From contig JAKQLT010000059.1 in the NCBI GenBank assembly GCA_029567025.1, positions 1 through 26,855 of the forward strand: DNA of 26,855 nucleotides. The letters are read 5' to 3'. The stretch is from Candidatus Omnitrophota bacterium (GTDB lineage: Bacteria; Omnitrophota; Gorgyraeia; Zapsychrales; Zapsychraceae). The notes below the pieces were generated by a model. It was not told the DNA's origin and searched no databases. It worked only from the letters and a program-made list of their open reading frames with translations. Positions within the stretch are counted from its first letter, which is position 1; each line of letters opens with the position of its first letter. Shown piece by piece: positions 7,402-16,025 of this stretch. Made by a program: the position numbers and the translations under genes.

Positions 7402-8085
7402 TTATCGAATTTTTAAAATTTTATGAACCTGTGGGATAATCCGCACATTTGTCAAAGTCTTTTGACACATCTGGTGATACTCCAAACATTTCTTAAGAGC
7501 AAGAACATTTTCTTTATAATTCGGCTGTAAAATAAAAGGAATACGTTGATCAATCGCGTCAATAATACTAATCGCCTTTCGCACATCTTTTACCTGCGTG
7601 TCTTTTGAAATAACCGCTTTGACAAAAACTTTTTTTGTGCGCGCGATCTTTAAAAACTCTTTATGCTCTTTCCAATAAGCCTTTGATTTCGTTGAGCTCG
7701 GCAACTTAAAGTCCATAGACACAATATCAATATTTTTAATAATTTTTTGAAGCTCTTGGTATAAAATCCCATTCGTTTCTAAATACGTTTTTAAACGCAT
7801 TTTTTTTATATAGGGCAGTAATTCTTTAATAAAATCGCTCTGAAGCAGTGGTTCGCCGCCGGTCAAGCTCACAGAATGACAGCCCGAACGTAACACAAAA
7901 ATTTTTTTAAAAACATCTTCTATCGTGTATTTTTTTACTTTCTGATATTGAGCCGGCGTATCGCACCAACAACAAGCTGCCTGGCATCCCCCAAATCGCA
8001 CAAAAACTTGTTTGGTCCCGACATACAGGCCTTCGCCTTGAATAGAAGAAAATATTTCTGTTATCGTCGCTTTCATCATTAACAT
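7402..8085 (-). CDS. queE: 7-carboxy-7-deazaguanine synthase (radical SAM)
   Basis: A 227-residue radical-SAM enzyme that converts 6-carboxytetrahydropterin to 7-carboxy-7-deazaguanine. The N-terminus has the QueE hallmark FSSIQGEGLYVG, then the cluster-binding CX3CX2C (C34, C38, C41, followed by DT) with an additional cysteine at 39. SLTGGEPLLQ is the SAM-binding GGE motif. The first ATG overlaps the queC stop; ATGs two and three codons later (8079, 8076) are equally plausible starts, the last giving the usual MKATITEIF beginning. Tight overlap suggests coupled translation. Confidence 0.95.
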   Translation of the reverse strand: MLMMKATITEIFSSIQGEGLYVGTKQVFVRFGGCQAACCWCDTPAQYQKVKKYTIEDVFKKIFVLRSGCHSVSLTGGEPLLQSDFIKELLPYIKKMRLKTYLETNGILYQELQKIIKNIDIVSMDFKLPSSTKSKAYWKEHKEFLKIARTKKVFVKAVISKDTQVKDVRKAISIIDAIDQRIPFILQPNYKENVLALKKCLEYHQMCQKTLTNVRIIPQVHKILKIR

Positions 8086-8750
8086 AATGCGGGATCTATT
8101 ATCTGCAAGGATTCAAATCCTTTGTGACGCAAACGGCAACTATCACAAACGCCACAAGGTCTTGGACCTCCTTGATAACAGGACCAAGTTAAATGATAAG
8201 GAACTTTTAATTTTAGCCCCAGCTGGACAATTTCTTTTTTTGTTTTAGAAATAAGAGGCGTTATAATTTTTATTTCCTTCCCTTGTGTCCCAACCTTTAA
8301 TCCTTTTTTTAATGCTTTCTGATACGCCTTAAAAAATGCTGGACGACAATCCGGATAGCCAGAATAATCAATTGCATTCGCCCCGATAAAAATCACACGC
8401 GCGCCAATCGTCTCGGCGAAAGATGCGGCAAAACTTAAAAAAATAATATTACGCGCCGGCACATAAGTCGTTGGGATTTTTTTAACATCTATCGATCGTC
8501 CTTGAGGAATTGCGATTTTCTTATCTAATAACGATGACCCTTCCCACGGCAAAGAAATACGGACAATGTGACAGTCGCAATGCGCGCGTCGAGCTATTTT
8601 CTTTGCGATAAGCACTTCTTTATGATGGCGCTGTCCATAATCAAAAATCAAACAAAAAACTTTATAGCCTCGACGCTGGGCCCAGTAAAGGGTTGTCGTT
8701 GAGTCAAGACCGCCGGATAATAATAAAACCGCTTTTTTCATTTTAAGCAT
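8079..8750 (-). CDS. queC: 7-cyano-7-deazaguanine (preQ0) synthase
   Basis: A 223-residue enzyme that turns 7-carboxy-7-deazaguanine into preQ0 with ATP and ammonia. The N-terminal pyrophosphatase-type loop LLLSGGLDSTT sits within the first 20 residues, as in the family. The C-terminal zinc site has four cysteines in WSCYQGGPRPCGVCDSC. The open frame extends to 8825, but that part overlaps queD and is unlike the family, so the start is placed at 8750 (MLKMKK); the ATG at 8741 is the alternative. The start overlaps the queD stop by a few bases, so coupling is likely. Confidence 0.95.
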   Translation of the reverse strand: MLKMKKAVLLLSGGLDSTTTLYWAQRRGYKVFCLIFDYGQRHHKEVLIAKKIARRAHCDCHIVRISLPWEGSSLLDKKIAIPQGRSIDVKKIPTTYVPARNIIFLSFAASFAETIGARVIFIGANAIDYSGYPDCRPAFFKAYQKALKKGLKVGTQGKEIKIITPLISKTKKEIVQLGLKLKVPYHLTWSCYQGGPRPCGVCDSCRLRHKGFESLQIIDPALC

Positions 8751-9105
8751 AATAAATGACGCTGGAGGTGTCCGATTCCCAAACACGGACCTTACCGACT
8801 GATAACGGAGCGATAATTTTTCCAAATTGTTCGTAAATATAACGGGCTAAATTTTCCGTTGTAGGATTATTGATTTTAAAAAAATCTAATTCATTTAAAC
8901 AGACATGGTCTAAGGTGGATAAAAAATCGTGAAGCTTCTTTTTTAATTCTGTAAAATCCGCAACCATGCCTAAAGAATTTAAATGCGTACCGTTTATGGT
9001 TATCTCAACATGATACGTATGGCCATGAAGCGTTTCACATTTTCCTTTATATTCCCGTAAAAAATGAGCGGCCGCAATGGCATCTTTAATCACGAGTTCA
9101 TACAT
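8743..9105 (-). CDS. queD: 6-carboxy-5,6,7,8-tetrahydropterin synthase
   Basis: A 120-residue member of the PTPS family that makes 6-carboxytetrahydropterin from dihydroneopterin triphosphate, the first committed queuosine step. Zinc ligands are H14, H27 and H29, the catalytic cysteine is C23 (CETLHGH), and the C-terminal VRVWES supplies the conserved glutamate. The start at 9105 is preferred over 9132 because GGGAGG lies 7 nt upstream and the protein then begins MYELVIKD like its relatives. It follows murI by 13 nt. Confidence 0.95.
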   Translation of the reverse strand: MYELVIKDAIAAAHFLREYKGKCETLHGHTYHVEITINGTHLNSLGMVADFTELKKKLHDFLSTLDHVCLNELDFFKINNPTTENLARYIYEQFGKIIAPLSVGKVRVWESDTSSVIYYA

Positions 9106-9118
9106 ACATTTTCCTCCC

Positions 9119-9925
9119 TTATTTATCCGCAACCAATTCGACGTGTATCGATCGGCCTAAAAATTTTTGCGCAATGGCCTGAAAATGCTGAGGACGATCG
9201 CTAATGAGAAATTGATATTGCGCTTTTTTCCCTTTTCTATTCTTAGAAATTATTTCTAACACCCTTTTAACCTCGCCGGCAACTTCATAAGCAGAATCAA
9301 CCAAATAAACTTTTTTCCCCATTACCTGTTTAAGAACATTTTTTAATAGCGGATAATGCGTGCATCCTAAAATAAGAGCGTCCACGCGCGCTCTTTTTAA
9401 ACTTTTCAAATATTCTTCAGCCAAATCAACCGCGAATTTCTTATGCATCCATCCTTCTTCGACCAACGGGACAAACAAAGGACATGCTTGACTAAAAACC
9501 TTAACACCCGAATCAAAATACTTAATGGCTTTATCATAAGCATAACTATTGACTGTCGCTGACGTAGCGATAACGCCAATCCGTTTATTTTGAGTCATCT
9601 CAACCGCTTTACGCGCGCCGGGATCAATAACGCCGACAATAGGAATATCAAATTTATTTTTTAAAACCTCCAGAGCATAACTCGTCGATGAATTACACGC
9701 CACAACAATCATCTTCACATGACGTTTTAACAACACTTCCGCATTTTCAATAGAAAAACGAATAATCGATTCTTTAGATTTCGTCCCATACGGCACACGC
9801 GCCGTATCGCCAAAATAAATCAAATCCTCAGCGGGAAGCTGTCGCATTAACTCTTTAACAACCGTCAGACCTCCAAAGCCAGAATCAAAAACACCAATAG
9901 GACCACCAGGATTAATTATTCGCAT
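9119..9925 (-). CDS. murI: Glutamate racemase
   Basis: A 268-residue enzyme that makes D-glutamate for peptidoglycan. Both catalytic cysteines are visible in their motifs, VACNSST and LGCTHYPLL, together with the N-terminal FDSGFGGLTV and GDTARVPYG. The start at 9925 (MRIINPGG) is preferred to the longer frame to 9955 because AAAGGAA lies about 9 nt upstream and the family begins just before GVFDSG. It overlaps the end of the amidase gene by 14 bp. Both genes serve the cell wall. Confidence 0.95.
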   Translation of the reverse strand: MRIINPGGPIGVFDSGFGGLTVVKELMRQLPAEDLIYFGDTARVPYGTKSKESIIRFSIENAEVLLKRHVKMIVVACNSSTSYALEVLKNKFDIPIVGVIDPGARKAVEMTQNKRIGVIATSATVNSYAYDKAIKYFDSGVKVFSQACPLFVPLVEEGWMHKKFAVDLAEEYLKSLKRARVDALILGCTHYPLLKNVLKQVMGKKVYLVDSAYEVAGEVKRVLEIISKNRKGKKAQYQFLISDRPQHFQAIAQKFLGRSIHVELVADK

Positions 9926-10946
9926 AAGAAACAATTCCTTTCCCAATCCCTTCAATAATTTTTTGTTGATACGATGCTTTTTTTAAAGACCGCTCTTCTT
10001 GTTTATGAGATAAAAAACCTACTTCTATTAAAATAGCGGGAATCAGCGTATTACGCAACACATAAAATTGCGCATATTTAACCCCACGATTAACAGCGCG
10101 TGTGTATTGAATAGATTCTTTAACAATGTTGCGGGCCAAGGCCTCAGATTCCGCTTGCTTATAAGTATAAAGCATATCGGAAACAATCTCCCTTAAAGGT
10201 TGATCGGGTGATTTTCCCGTGACTCTTTTTAAAAAGGTTCTTTCATGAGAAAGAAGCTGTTCTTCCCCTTTTTGTTCTTCACTCAAATCTTTTAAAGAAA
10301 AAACTTCAATGCCTTGGACGCGCTTATTTAAAGACGCGTTCGCGTGAATGCTGATAAAAAGATCTGCGTCTATATTAGCGCTTATTTCACTGCGTTCTTT
10401 TAAGCTTAAAAAGCGATCATCGCCACGTGTTAATTGAACTTCAAAGCCCTCTTTCTCCAAAAAATTTTTTAATCCACGCGCAATAGCCAATACAATATCT
10501 TTCTCATAAGTCTTATCTCCTCCAATAGCTCCCGGATCATGCCCGCCATGCCCGGCGTCAATGATAATCTTTTTAACTTTTAAAATCTTATAATCGGTAT
10601 CGTCCTTGATTTTAACTCGAACATGTATGACAATAAATTGTAAAAAATCCCTTGGAAGAACGACTAAACTCTCACGCAACACAACAGGAGCGCTTAAAAA
10701 AATTTTTTTATCACCGACAAACATAACTCGGCTTCCGAGCAAAAGACTTATCTCGTTATTCTTATCGGAAAAACGTATGGTTTGGCTGACATGGTCCCAT
10801 TCCCAAGATAAGCCATAATGCTGACAAAAATCTTTTAAAAAAATTTCGTTCTTTTTTTCTACAATTGTTCTGCGCTGTACTGTGGCGCATCCACTTAAAC
10901 TTAAAACTATTAAAATAATAAAAAAAAGCGCGCGTTTAACGAGCAT
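9912..10946 (-). CDS. Lipoprotein N-acetylmuramoyl-L-alanine amidase
   Basis: A 344-residue protein. Residues 1-20 form a lipoprotein signal with lipobox LSGC (C20), so it should be lipid-anchored at the periplasmic side. Residues about 30-110 resemble the small copper-amine-oxidase N-terminal-like domain (LLLGSRVMFVGDKKIFLSAP) often found before such amidases. The catalytic Amidase_3 domain follows, with zinc ligands in DAGHGGHDPGAIG, SIHANAS and the general acid in LIEVGFLSH. It cleaves between N-acetylmuramic acid and the stem peptide, as AmiC-type enzymes do during cell separation. The start codon overlaps the secretin stop, so the two may be co-translated. Confidence 0.92.
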   Translation of the reverse strand: MLVKRALFFIILIVLSLSGCATVQRRTIVEKKNEIFLKDFCQHYGLSWEWDHVSQTIRFSDKNNEISLLLGSRVMFVGDKKIFLSAPVVLRESLVVLPRDFLQFIVIHVRVKIKDDTDYKILKVKKIIIDAGHGGHDPGAIGGDKTYEKDIVLAIARGLKNFLEKEGFEVQLTRGDDRFLSLKERSEISANIDADLFISIHANASLNKRVQGIEVFSLKDLSEEQKGEEQLLSHERTFLKRVTGKSPDQPLREIVSDMLYTYKQAESEALARNIVKESIQYTRAVNRGVKYAQFYVLRNTLIPAILIEVGFLSHKQEERSLKKASYQQKIIEGIGKGIVSYANN

Positions 10947-12402
10947 AAGGCCCTACATCTTCTGTAATAAATTGAGGCGTCACGAAAATAATAACCTCTG
11001 ATTGACGGGTATCCATTTTTTGCGTCTGAAAAACCGTTCCTAACAAAGGAATGCTACTTAACACAGGAAATTTCTTCGTGGATTGAACATCTGTCTTTAC
11101 AAAAAATCCTCCTAAAACTAATAAGGAACCTTTGGGGATTCTAACTTCTGGAAAAGTTGTCAATTTGTTCCTATGCGGCTGAAAATTTAAGACCACGTCT
11201 TGATCACGGGTTGCGATATAATTGAAAACAACAGAGAAATTCTCCGAAGAATTTAAAAACACCTCGTCCTTGTTTTCATGTAAAAGATCAATTTTTTTCT
11301 GAGGCTGAATCATAACAGGAAATTTTTCGTCCTTGCTCATTTCCTGCGACCCTTTAAAAAGAGTACGCATCGTACCAACAGTTTCAAGTGCCTCAATCAA
11401 AACAGGATAATCTTCCACTAAAACAATGCCCCATTTTAAAACATCCAACGATTGGTCTTGCCAAAAATTCTTATAATCCATACTTTCATATTGCGATAAT
11501 ATCGCTTTCCAATCAATGCCTTCTTGATGTTCTTCATTAAGCAAAATCTGAGCGACATGAATTTCTAACAGGATCTTTTCTTCTTGGTTATCGGCCTGAC
11601 GAATAAACGATTCCAGATCAAGCAACCGTTGCGGCGTATCAGTTATCGTGATAGCCTTTTCTGATAAATCTGCGGCAACATATCCGACGTATTCTGTCAA
11701 TAAAGGCGTGATGTCTTTTACGATATCGCCAACCTGCCTGTTATACACTTTTATTGTTTTCGTTTCGACCTTTACGTCTATTTTCTGCATCAGCTCTTCT
11801 ATCCCATTAAGCGAAAAAGATTCATCAATAAAAATCAAACCCTGATCATCCGCATTCACAACAATGCGCGTCAAAGGATTCTTATATTTTTGAAAAATCT
11901 CTTTTGCCTGCTCTGCGCTGGATTGTTTTAAACGGATTTCTTTCATCTGTACTTGATCGCGGAAAGAAACACCATAGCGCGATTGAAAAACACTTTCGGG
12001 CATCACAGACACCGTTGAAGACGATAACTGTTCATACGCAAGCCCATAACGGGATAAAATAATCCTTAACGCATCAAAGGCATTAACATCTTTTAAGAAA
12101 ATATTAACGGTCTGATGAAACGGCTCATTGCAAATAATACGAAGCCCTGATCGGGACTCTATAAGCTTAAACACATCCATCATGTCATTATTCCGTATTT
12201 CTAAAGAATCCAACACCTTATTAGTAAATTGAAGCTTGCGTCTTTCAATTGTCTGGCGTTCTAAATCAGCCACCTCTTTTTCTAATTGCAAAACTTCCTT
12301 CTCCAAAACAGAAGGTTTAATCCCCTGTCCCCAAACAGAGCTATAAAGAAAGATTAAAAAAACCTCTGCGATAAGAAAAAAGGAGAATTTTCTTTTAATC
12401 AT
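10936..12402 (-). CDS. Secretin-family outer-membrane protein (short GspD/PilQ-like)
   Basis: A 488-residue protein. It has a signal peptide (about residues 1-25, cleaved near WGQG), a predicted coiled coil of repeated LEKEV-type heptads (about 30-60), an STN/N0-like domain (about 70-125, LRIICNEP, VNIFLKDV) and N1-like repeats. A C-terminal secretin domain starts near ILLEIHVAQILL and ends with the hallmark FPVLSSIPLLGTVF and VIIFVTPQFI. Secretins form gated outer-membrane rings for type II secretion, type IV pili or related machines. No other secretion or pilus gene is visible nearby, and the protein is shorter than most GspD/PilQ. There is no Shine-Dalgarno; A+T-rich sequence precedes the ATG. 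Confidence 0.85.
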   Translation of the reverse strand: MIKRKFSFFLIAEVFLIFLYSSVWGQGIKPSVLEKEVLQLEKEVADLERQTIERRKLQFTNKVLDSLEIRNNDMMDVFKLIESRSGLRIICNEPFHQTVNIFLKDVNAFDALRIILSRYGLAYEQLSSSTVSVMPESVFQSRYGVSFRDQVQMKEIRLKQSSAEQAKEIFQKYKNPLTRIVVNADDQGLIFIDESFSLNGIEELMQKIDVKVETKTIKVYNRQVGDIVKDITPLLTEYVGYVAADLSEKAITITDTPQRLLDLESFIRQADNQEEKILLEIHVAQILLNEEHQEGIDWKAILSQYESMDYKNFWQDQSLDVLKWGIVLVEDYPVLIEALETVGTMRTLFKGSQEMSKDEKFPVMIQPQKKIDLLHENKDEVFLNSSENFSVVFNYIATRDQDVVLNFQPHRNKLTTFPEVRIPKGSLLVLGGFFVKTDVQSTKKFPVLSSIPLLGTVFQTQKMDTRQSEVIIFVTPQFITEDVGPYAR

Positions 12403-12471
12403 TATAAATATTATTAATATTTTTTTATAAAGACTTATAGATTTTTTTAATTAAAAAGTATTGTTATATAT

Positions 12472-13488
12472 TTAATAACGACTGTCAAGGATTTTGGCCA
12501 TTTCAGGAGATGATAAAATCAAGATAACCGGAATAATGACAATGCTGATATTATACGCGTAATGAGCAACGACGCTCGCACGGGTGTTATCAGTCAAAAA
12601 TCGTAACAATGTTAAAATAAATCCCAAAATAATAATAAAACTAATCGCTAACCAATCTCCCCAATACTGTCCCGCATGTAAAAGACCGAAAACTAAAGAA
12701 ATAATAATAACCGCTACGTGCGGGCCTTGAGAGCGCTTAATAACTTCGAAAAAATACCCGCGAAAAATAATCTCTTCGGCGAACGGCGCCACAATTAAAG
12801 CAAGAAAAATAAAAAAAAGAAAAACTCCCGGGGATTGTATTTGCCCCAAGATATCGCCTAAAGGCGTTGATGGATGAAAACCCCGGGTTAACACACAAAA
12901 AATAACAACACAAGCGCATAATATTCCTAAAACAATTGGGATCAAAATCGTTGAGAAAAAAGGGTAGCGATCTTTAAACCCCATATTAACCCAAAATCCC
13001 TTATCTGAAAACTTTCGCGATGCGTCAAAAATCAAGACCCATAAAACAATAAATGAAAATACCGCTAAAATAAGCATTTGTAACAATTCTTGATCCGGCT
13101 TATTCCCATGCCCAAACAAAAAAAGACTACCCAAAAGAGAATGAAGAATGATCATAATAAAAAACCAATGAATTAAGACGCCCAAAGCGTCAGAAGCCAA
13201 AGTTATAGGATCGCCTTCTGTCAACAGCTTCGAAACAGGATATTCTTTAATCCATCTATCTCGTCGAAGAATATAAAAAGGCAAAAGAAACAAAAAAATC
13301 ATTAAAAATAAAATTTTCGTATCATAAAAACCAAAAAACATGAACAGACCTAAAACGCCCCACAGGACACCCGCCATCGTAAAAGGCAGGATAAATACCT
13401 TTTTAAAAAGAAGCCTTTCTCTTTTTTTCAATAAACGACTGTCCAGCCAAATAATTACTAAAAATCCTACCAACAACAATCCGTCCAT
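12472..13488 (-). CDS. CPBP-family intramembrane metalloprotease
   Basis: A 338-residue protein with about eight hydrophobic segments. The three conserved CPBP (Abi) motifs are present in order: AEEIIFRGYFF (EExxxR), VFGLLHAGQYW (FxxxH type) and VAHYAYN (HxxxN). These supply the glutamates and histidines of the intramembrane active site known from the Rce1/CPBP family. Substrates vary widely (prenylated proteins in eukaryotes, bacteriocin immunity or signalling in bacteria) and cannot be inferred here. AAGGAG 5 nt before ATG supports the start, and the gene follows the methyltransferase by 9 nt. The 69-bp A+T-rich gap to the secretin could hold a second promoter. Confidence 0.9.
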   Translation of the reverse strand: MDGLLLVGFLVIIWLDSRLLKKRERLLFKKVFILPFTMAGVLWGVLGLFMFFGFYDTKILFLMIFLFLLPFYILRRDRWIKEYPVSKLLTEGDPITLASDALGVLIHWFFIMIILHSLLGSLFLFGHGNKPDQELLQMLILAVFSFIVLWVLIFDASRKFSDKGFWVNMGFKDRYPFFSTILIPIVLGILCACVVIFCVLTRGFHPSTPLGDILGQIQSPGVFLFFIFLALIVAPFAEEIIFRGYFFEVIKRSQGPHVAVIIISLVFGLLHAGQYWGDWLAISFIIILGFILTLLRFLTDNTRASVVAHYAYNISIVIIPVILILSSPEMAKILDSRY

Positions 13489-13497
13489 TATATCTCC

Positions 13498-14436
13498 TTA
13501 ATCCTTCTTAAAACACGCGATAAAAAAACCATCCATCTGATGATCGGGCAAAACACGAAAACATTTTTTTACTTCTGAGGAAAAATCCTTACCCTGCCAA
13601 TGTAAAATAGGGCGATAATCCTTAACGCCTGTGATCGTACATGGGACTAAATGAAAAGAATTATCTGCCTTACGCAATAACCAATCAACGACGGCTTCAT
13701 TTTCTTCCGGGGCAAAAGTACATGTGGCGTAAACCAATGTCCCTCCAGATTTTAATAATCGGCTCGCGGCTAGCAAAAGTCCACGTTGTTTTTTCTGCAT
13801 TTCTTTAATTTTACGAATACTCCAATACGCGTATGTTTTTGGAGCAAGACAAGAAAAACGGCCTTCAGAACTGCATGGCGCATCAACCAATATTTTATCA
13901 AAAAGTTCTCCTCGAGGATGACGAAAACGCCTTCCATCACTTAAATAACATTGTGTATTTAAAACGCCGGATATGGATAAAACAGATTTTAATTTATAAA
14001 ACCGCGGCTTAATATGCTCGACGGCAACAATCTCTCCCTTATTACTCATTAAATCCGCCATTTGAGACGTTTTACTTCCAGGCGCGGCGCACAAATCAAG
14101 AACATAATCATCGGGATGAGGATCCAAAATCAACGCAGGTAACATACTGGATAAATTCTGGATATAAATTTTCCCGTCCGCCATCAGCCCTGTTTTATTT
14201 AAATCAATAACTGAATCTATATCGGCAAGAAAAGCTTTTGAGTTCCAAGAAACAGGCCTGCAGAAAAAATTCTGCGCTTGCAAATACTCTAACACTTCTG
14301 AAACTTTAGCTTTTAACGTATTCACACGAAAAGCCAATTTCTTTTTAACAGAAAATTGCTCTAAAACAGAAACGATATTTTCCGGAGGAATAATAACATT
14401 TAATCGTTCAATGAATAATGGAGGAAACGCGTTCAC
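13498..14436 (-). CDS. RsmB/NOP2-family rRNA (cytosine-C5) methyltransferase
   Basis: A 312-residue SAM-dependent RNA m5C methyltransferase. Visible motifs are LCAAPGSKTSQMADLM (SAM binding), motif IV DAPCSSEG and motif VI YATCTFAPEENE. The two cysteines are those used for release and covalent catalysis in this family. Length matches the compact NOP2/Sun core without the N-terminal NusB domain of RsmB or a full PUA tail, so it may act like RsmF; the target base cannot be assigned. The start is GTG at 14436 (MNAFPPLF). There is no ribosome-binding site; TAAGAT lies 6 nt upstream (14443-14448), possibly giving a leaderless mRNA. It appears to head the eleven-gene unit. Confidence 0.92.
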   Translation of the reverse strand: MNAFPPLFIERLNVIIPPENIVSVLEQFSVKKKLAFRVNTLKAKVSEVLEYLQAQNFFCRPVSWNSKAFLADIDSVIDLNKTGLMADGKIYIQNLSSMLPALILDPHPDDYVLDLCAAPGSKTSQMADLMSNKGEIVAVEHIKPRFYKLKSVLSISGVLNTQCYLSDGRRFRHPRGELFDKILVDAPCSSEGRFSCLAPKTYAYWSIRKIKEMQKKQRGLLLAASRLLKSGGTLVYATCTFAPEENEAVVDWLLRKADNSFHLVPCTITGVKDYRPILHWQGKDFSSEVKKCFRVLPDHQMDGFFIACFKKD

Positions 14437-14621
14437 GCATTTATCTTATAAAAAATCCTAAGATTATCAAGGACTATCCCGCAAAAAACAATCATTTTCT
14501 CCCGTCTATCACAAGATTCTTTCTTATGAAATATTTTCAAAAACCTTGTAGAAAAATATTTTTAAAGACGTTATGATAAGAAATGTCATTATAAAAACCT
14601 CTCAACAAAGGAAAACTCTCT

Positions 14622-15965
14622 ATGGCAGCAACTCAGAAAAAAAAGAAAAAAATCTTCATCCTCGATACGAACGTTATCCTGCATGACAGCACCTGCATCA
14701 ATCAATTCGGAGAATGTGATATCGTTATTCCCATTTCAGTTATAGAAGAACTCGACAGTTTTAAAAAAGGCCATGACATTCTTAATTATCACGCGCGGGA
14801 ATTTTTACGCGCACTTGATGGATTAAGTAATGATAAAATCTTTAACGGCGGCGTGCCCATAGGCCCGAATTTAGGGAAAATTTCCATTAAGCTCGATGAA
14901 AAATTCCACAAAGATCTCTCTTTAAGTTTTCCGTCCCATAAAGTCGATCACAGCATCTTAAATACCGCTTATCAATTATTTAAAAAATCAGAAAACAAAA
15001 AGGTTGTCTTAGTTACAAAAGATGTGAACCTGCGAATGAAAGCCCGTGCGATTGGCCTTATCGCCGAAGATTACACAACGGACCATGTTAAAGATATCTC
15101 TCAACTTTATAATGGCTATCGATTTGAAGAAGATGTGCCCATAGATCTGATTGATAAAATGTATAATGATCCGTTAGGGATTGAGGCTAAAACACTTAAT
15201 CCCAAGAAAAAATTATTGCCGAACGAATATATCGTGATGCAAAACGAGAAAAAATCCGCGATTGGTTATTTAGACCCGCAAGATAATATGATCAAACGCG
15301 TAGAAAAAATAACCGCTTCAGGAATTAAGCCGCGCAATGTCGAGCAAACCTTTGCCTTACACGCACTTTTAAATGAAAACATTAAACTCATCACGATCTC
15401 GGGGAAGGCCGGAACAGGAAAAACTCTTTTGGCCTTAGCCGCAGCACTCGAACGGCGCGATCATTACGGCCAGGTTTTCTTGGCGCGCCCTGTTGTGCCC
15501 TTAAGCAATAAAGATTTAGGATTTTTGCCCGGAGATGTTTTCCAGAAACTTTCTCCTTATATGCAACCGCTTTATGATAATTTAGGCGTTATTCAAAACA
15601 AACGCATTCAAGAATCCAATAAAAAACCTAAAAAATTAGCTAAAACGCTCGACGAAGAAAAACTAACTATCGCGCCTTTAGCTTATATCCGCGGGCGAAG
15701 TTTAGTCGACACCTATTTTATCGTCGATGAAGCCCAAAATTTAACTCCGCATGAAGTCAAAACAATCATCACGCGCGCGGGCGAAAACACAAAAATGGTT
15801 TTTACCGGCGATATTTTCCAGATTGACCATCCGTATTTAGATATTTATTCTAATGGATTAAGTTATCTGATTGAAAAAATGCAAGGCCAGAAAATTTACA
15901 CACACATCAATTTGGAAAAAGGTGAGCGTTCGGAATTAGCTGAAATCGCGAGCAATATTTTATAA
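14622..15965 (+). CDS. PIN-domain PhoH-family ATPase (PhoH2/YlaK type)
   Basis: A 447-residue fusion. An N-terminal PIN nuclease domain (about 10-150; metal-binding D15 in IFILDTNVIL, EE at about 42-43, TKDVNLRMKA) is joined to a C-terminal PhoH helicase-like ATPase. Walker A is GKAGTGKT (261-268) and Walker B VDEAQN (368-373), with the terminal LEKGERSELAEIAS as the arginine-containing sensor region. PhoH2 proteins are known as RNA-unwinding, RNA-cleaving enzymes. AAAGGA about 9 nt before ATG supports the start. The gene is monocistronic and ends in a strong terminator; it is divergent from the methyltransferase across 185 bp in which I see no further gene. Confidence 0.93.
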   Translation: MAATQKKKKKIFILDTNVILHDSTCINQFGECDIVIPISVIEELDSFKKGHDILNYHAREFLRALDGLSNDKIFNGGVPIGPNLGKISIKLDEKFHKDLSLSFPSHKVDHSILNTAYQLFKKSENKKVVLVTKDVNLRMKARAIGLIAEDYTTDHVKDISQLYNGYRFEEDVPIDLIDKMYNDPLGIEAKTLNPKKKLLPNEYIVMQNEKKSAIGYLDPQDNMIKRVEKITASGIKPRNVEQTFALHALLNENIKLITISGKAGTGKTLLALAAALERRDHYGQVFLARPVVPLSNKDLGFLPGDVFQKLSPYMQPLYDNLGVIQNKRIQESNKKPKKLAKTLDEEKLTIAPLAYIRGRSLVDTYFIVDEAQNLTPHEVKTIITRAGENTKMVFTGDIFQIDHPYLDIYSNGLSYLIEKMQGQKIYTHINLEKGERSELAEIASNIL

Positions 15966-15973
15966 AAAAGAAC

Positions 15974-16016
15974 GGGACAAGTCTAAAATAACAAGCGCTT
16001 GTCCCTCTTTTTTTGT
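15974..16016. terminator. Bidirectional rho-independent terminator
   Basis: The stem GGGACAAG (15974-15981) / CTTGTCCC (15998-16005) has 8 perfect pairs. It is followed on the plus strand by a T-rich tract, and on the minus strand by GTTCTTTTTT. It lies between the convergent PhoH and MipA-like genes and can serve both. Confidence 0.88.
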
Positions 16017-16025
16017 CTTATTTAT

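Noticed and set aside
9106..9118. preQ1 riboswitch before the queuosine genes
   Set aside because: The gap before queD is only 13 nt and the genes are internal to a longer operon, leaving no space for an aptamer.
10606..10818. Plus-strand frame within the amidase gene
   Set aside because: Antisense shadow; the amidase reading is supported by domain motifs.
12403..12471. Terminator between the CPBP and secretin genes
   Set aside because: The gap is A+T-rich but I find no stable stem followed by a T tract in the minus direction.
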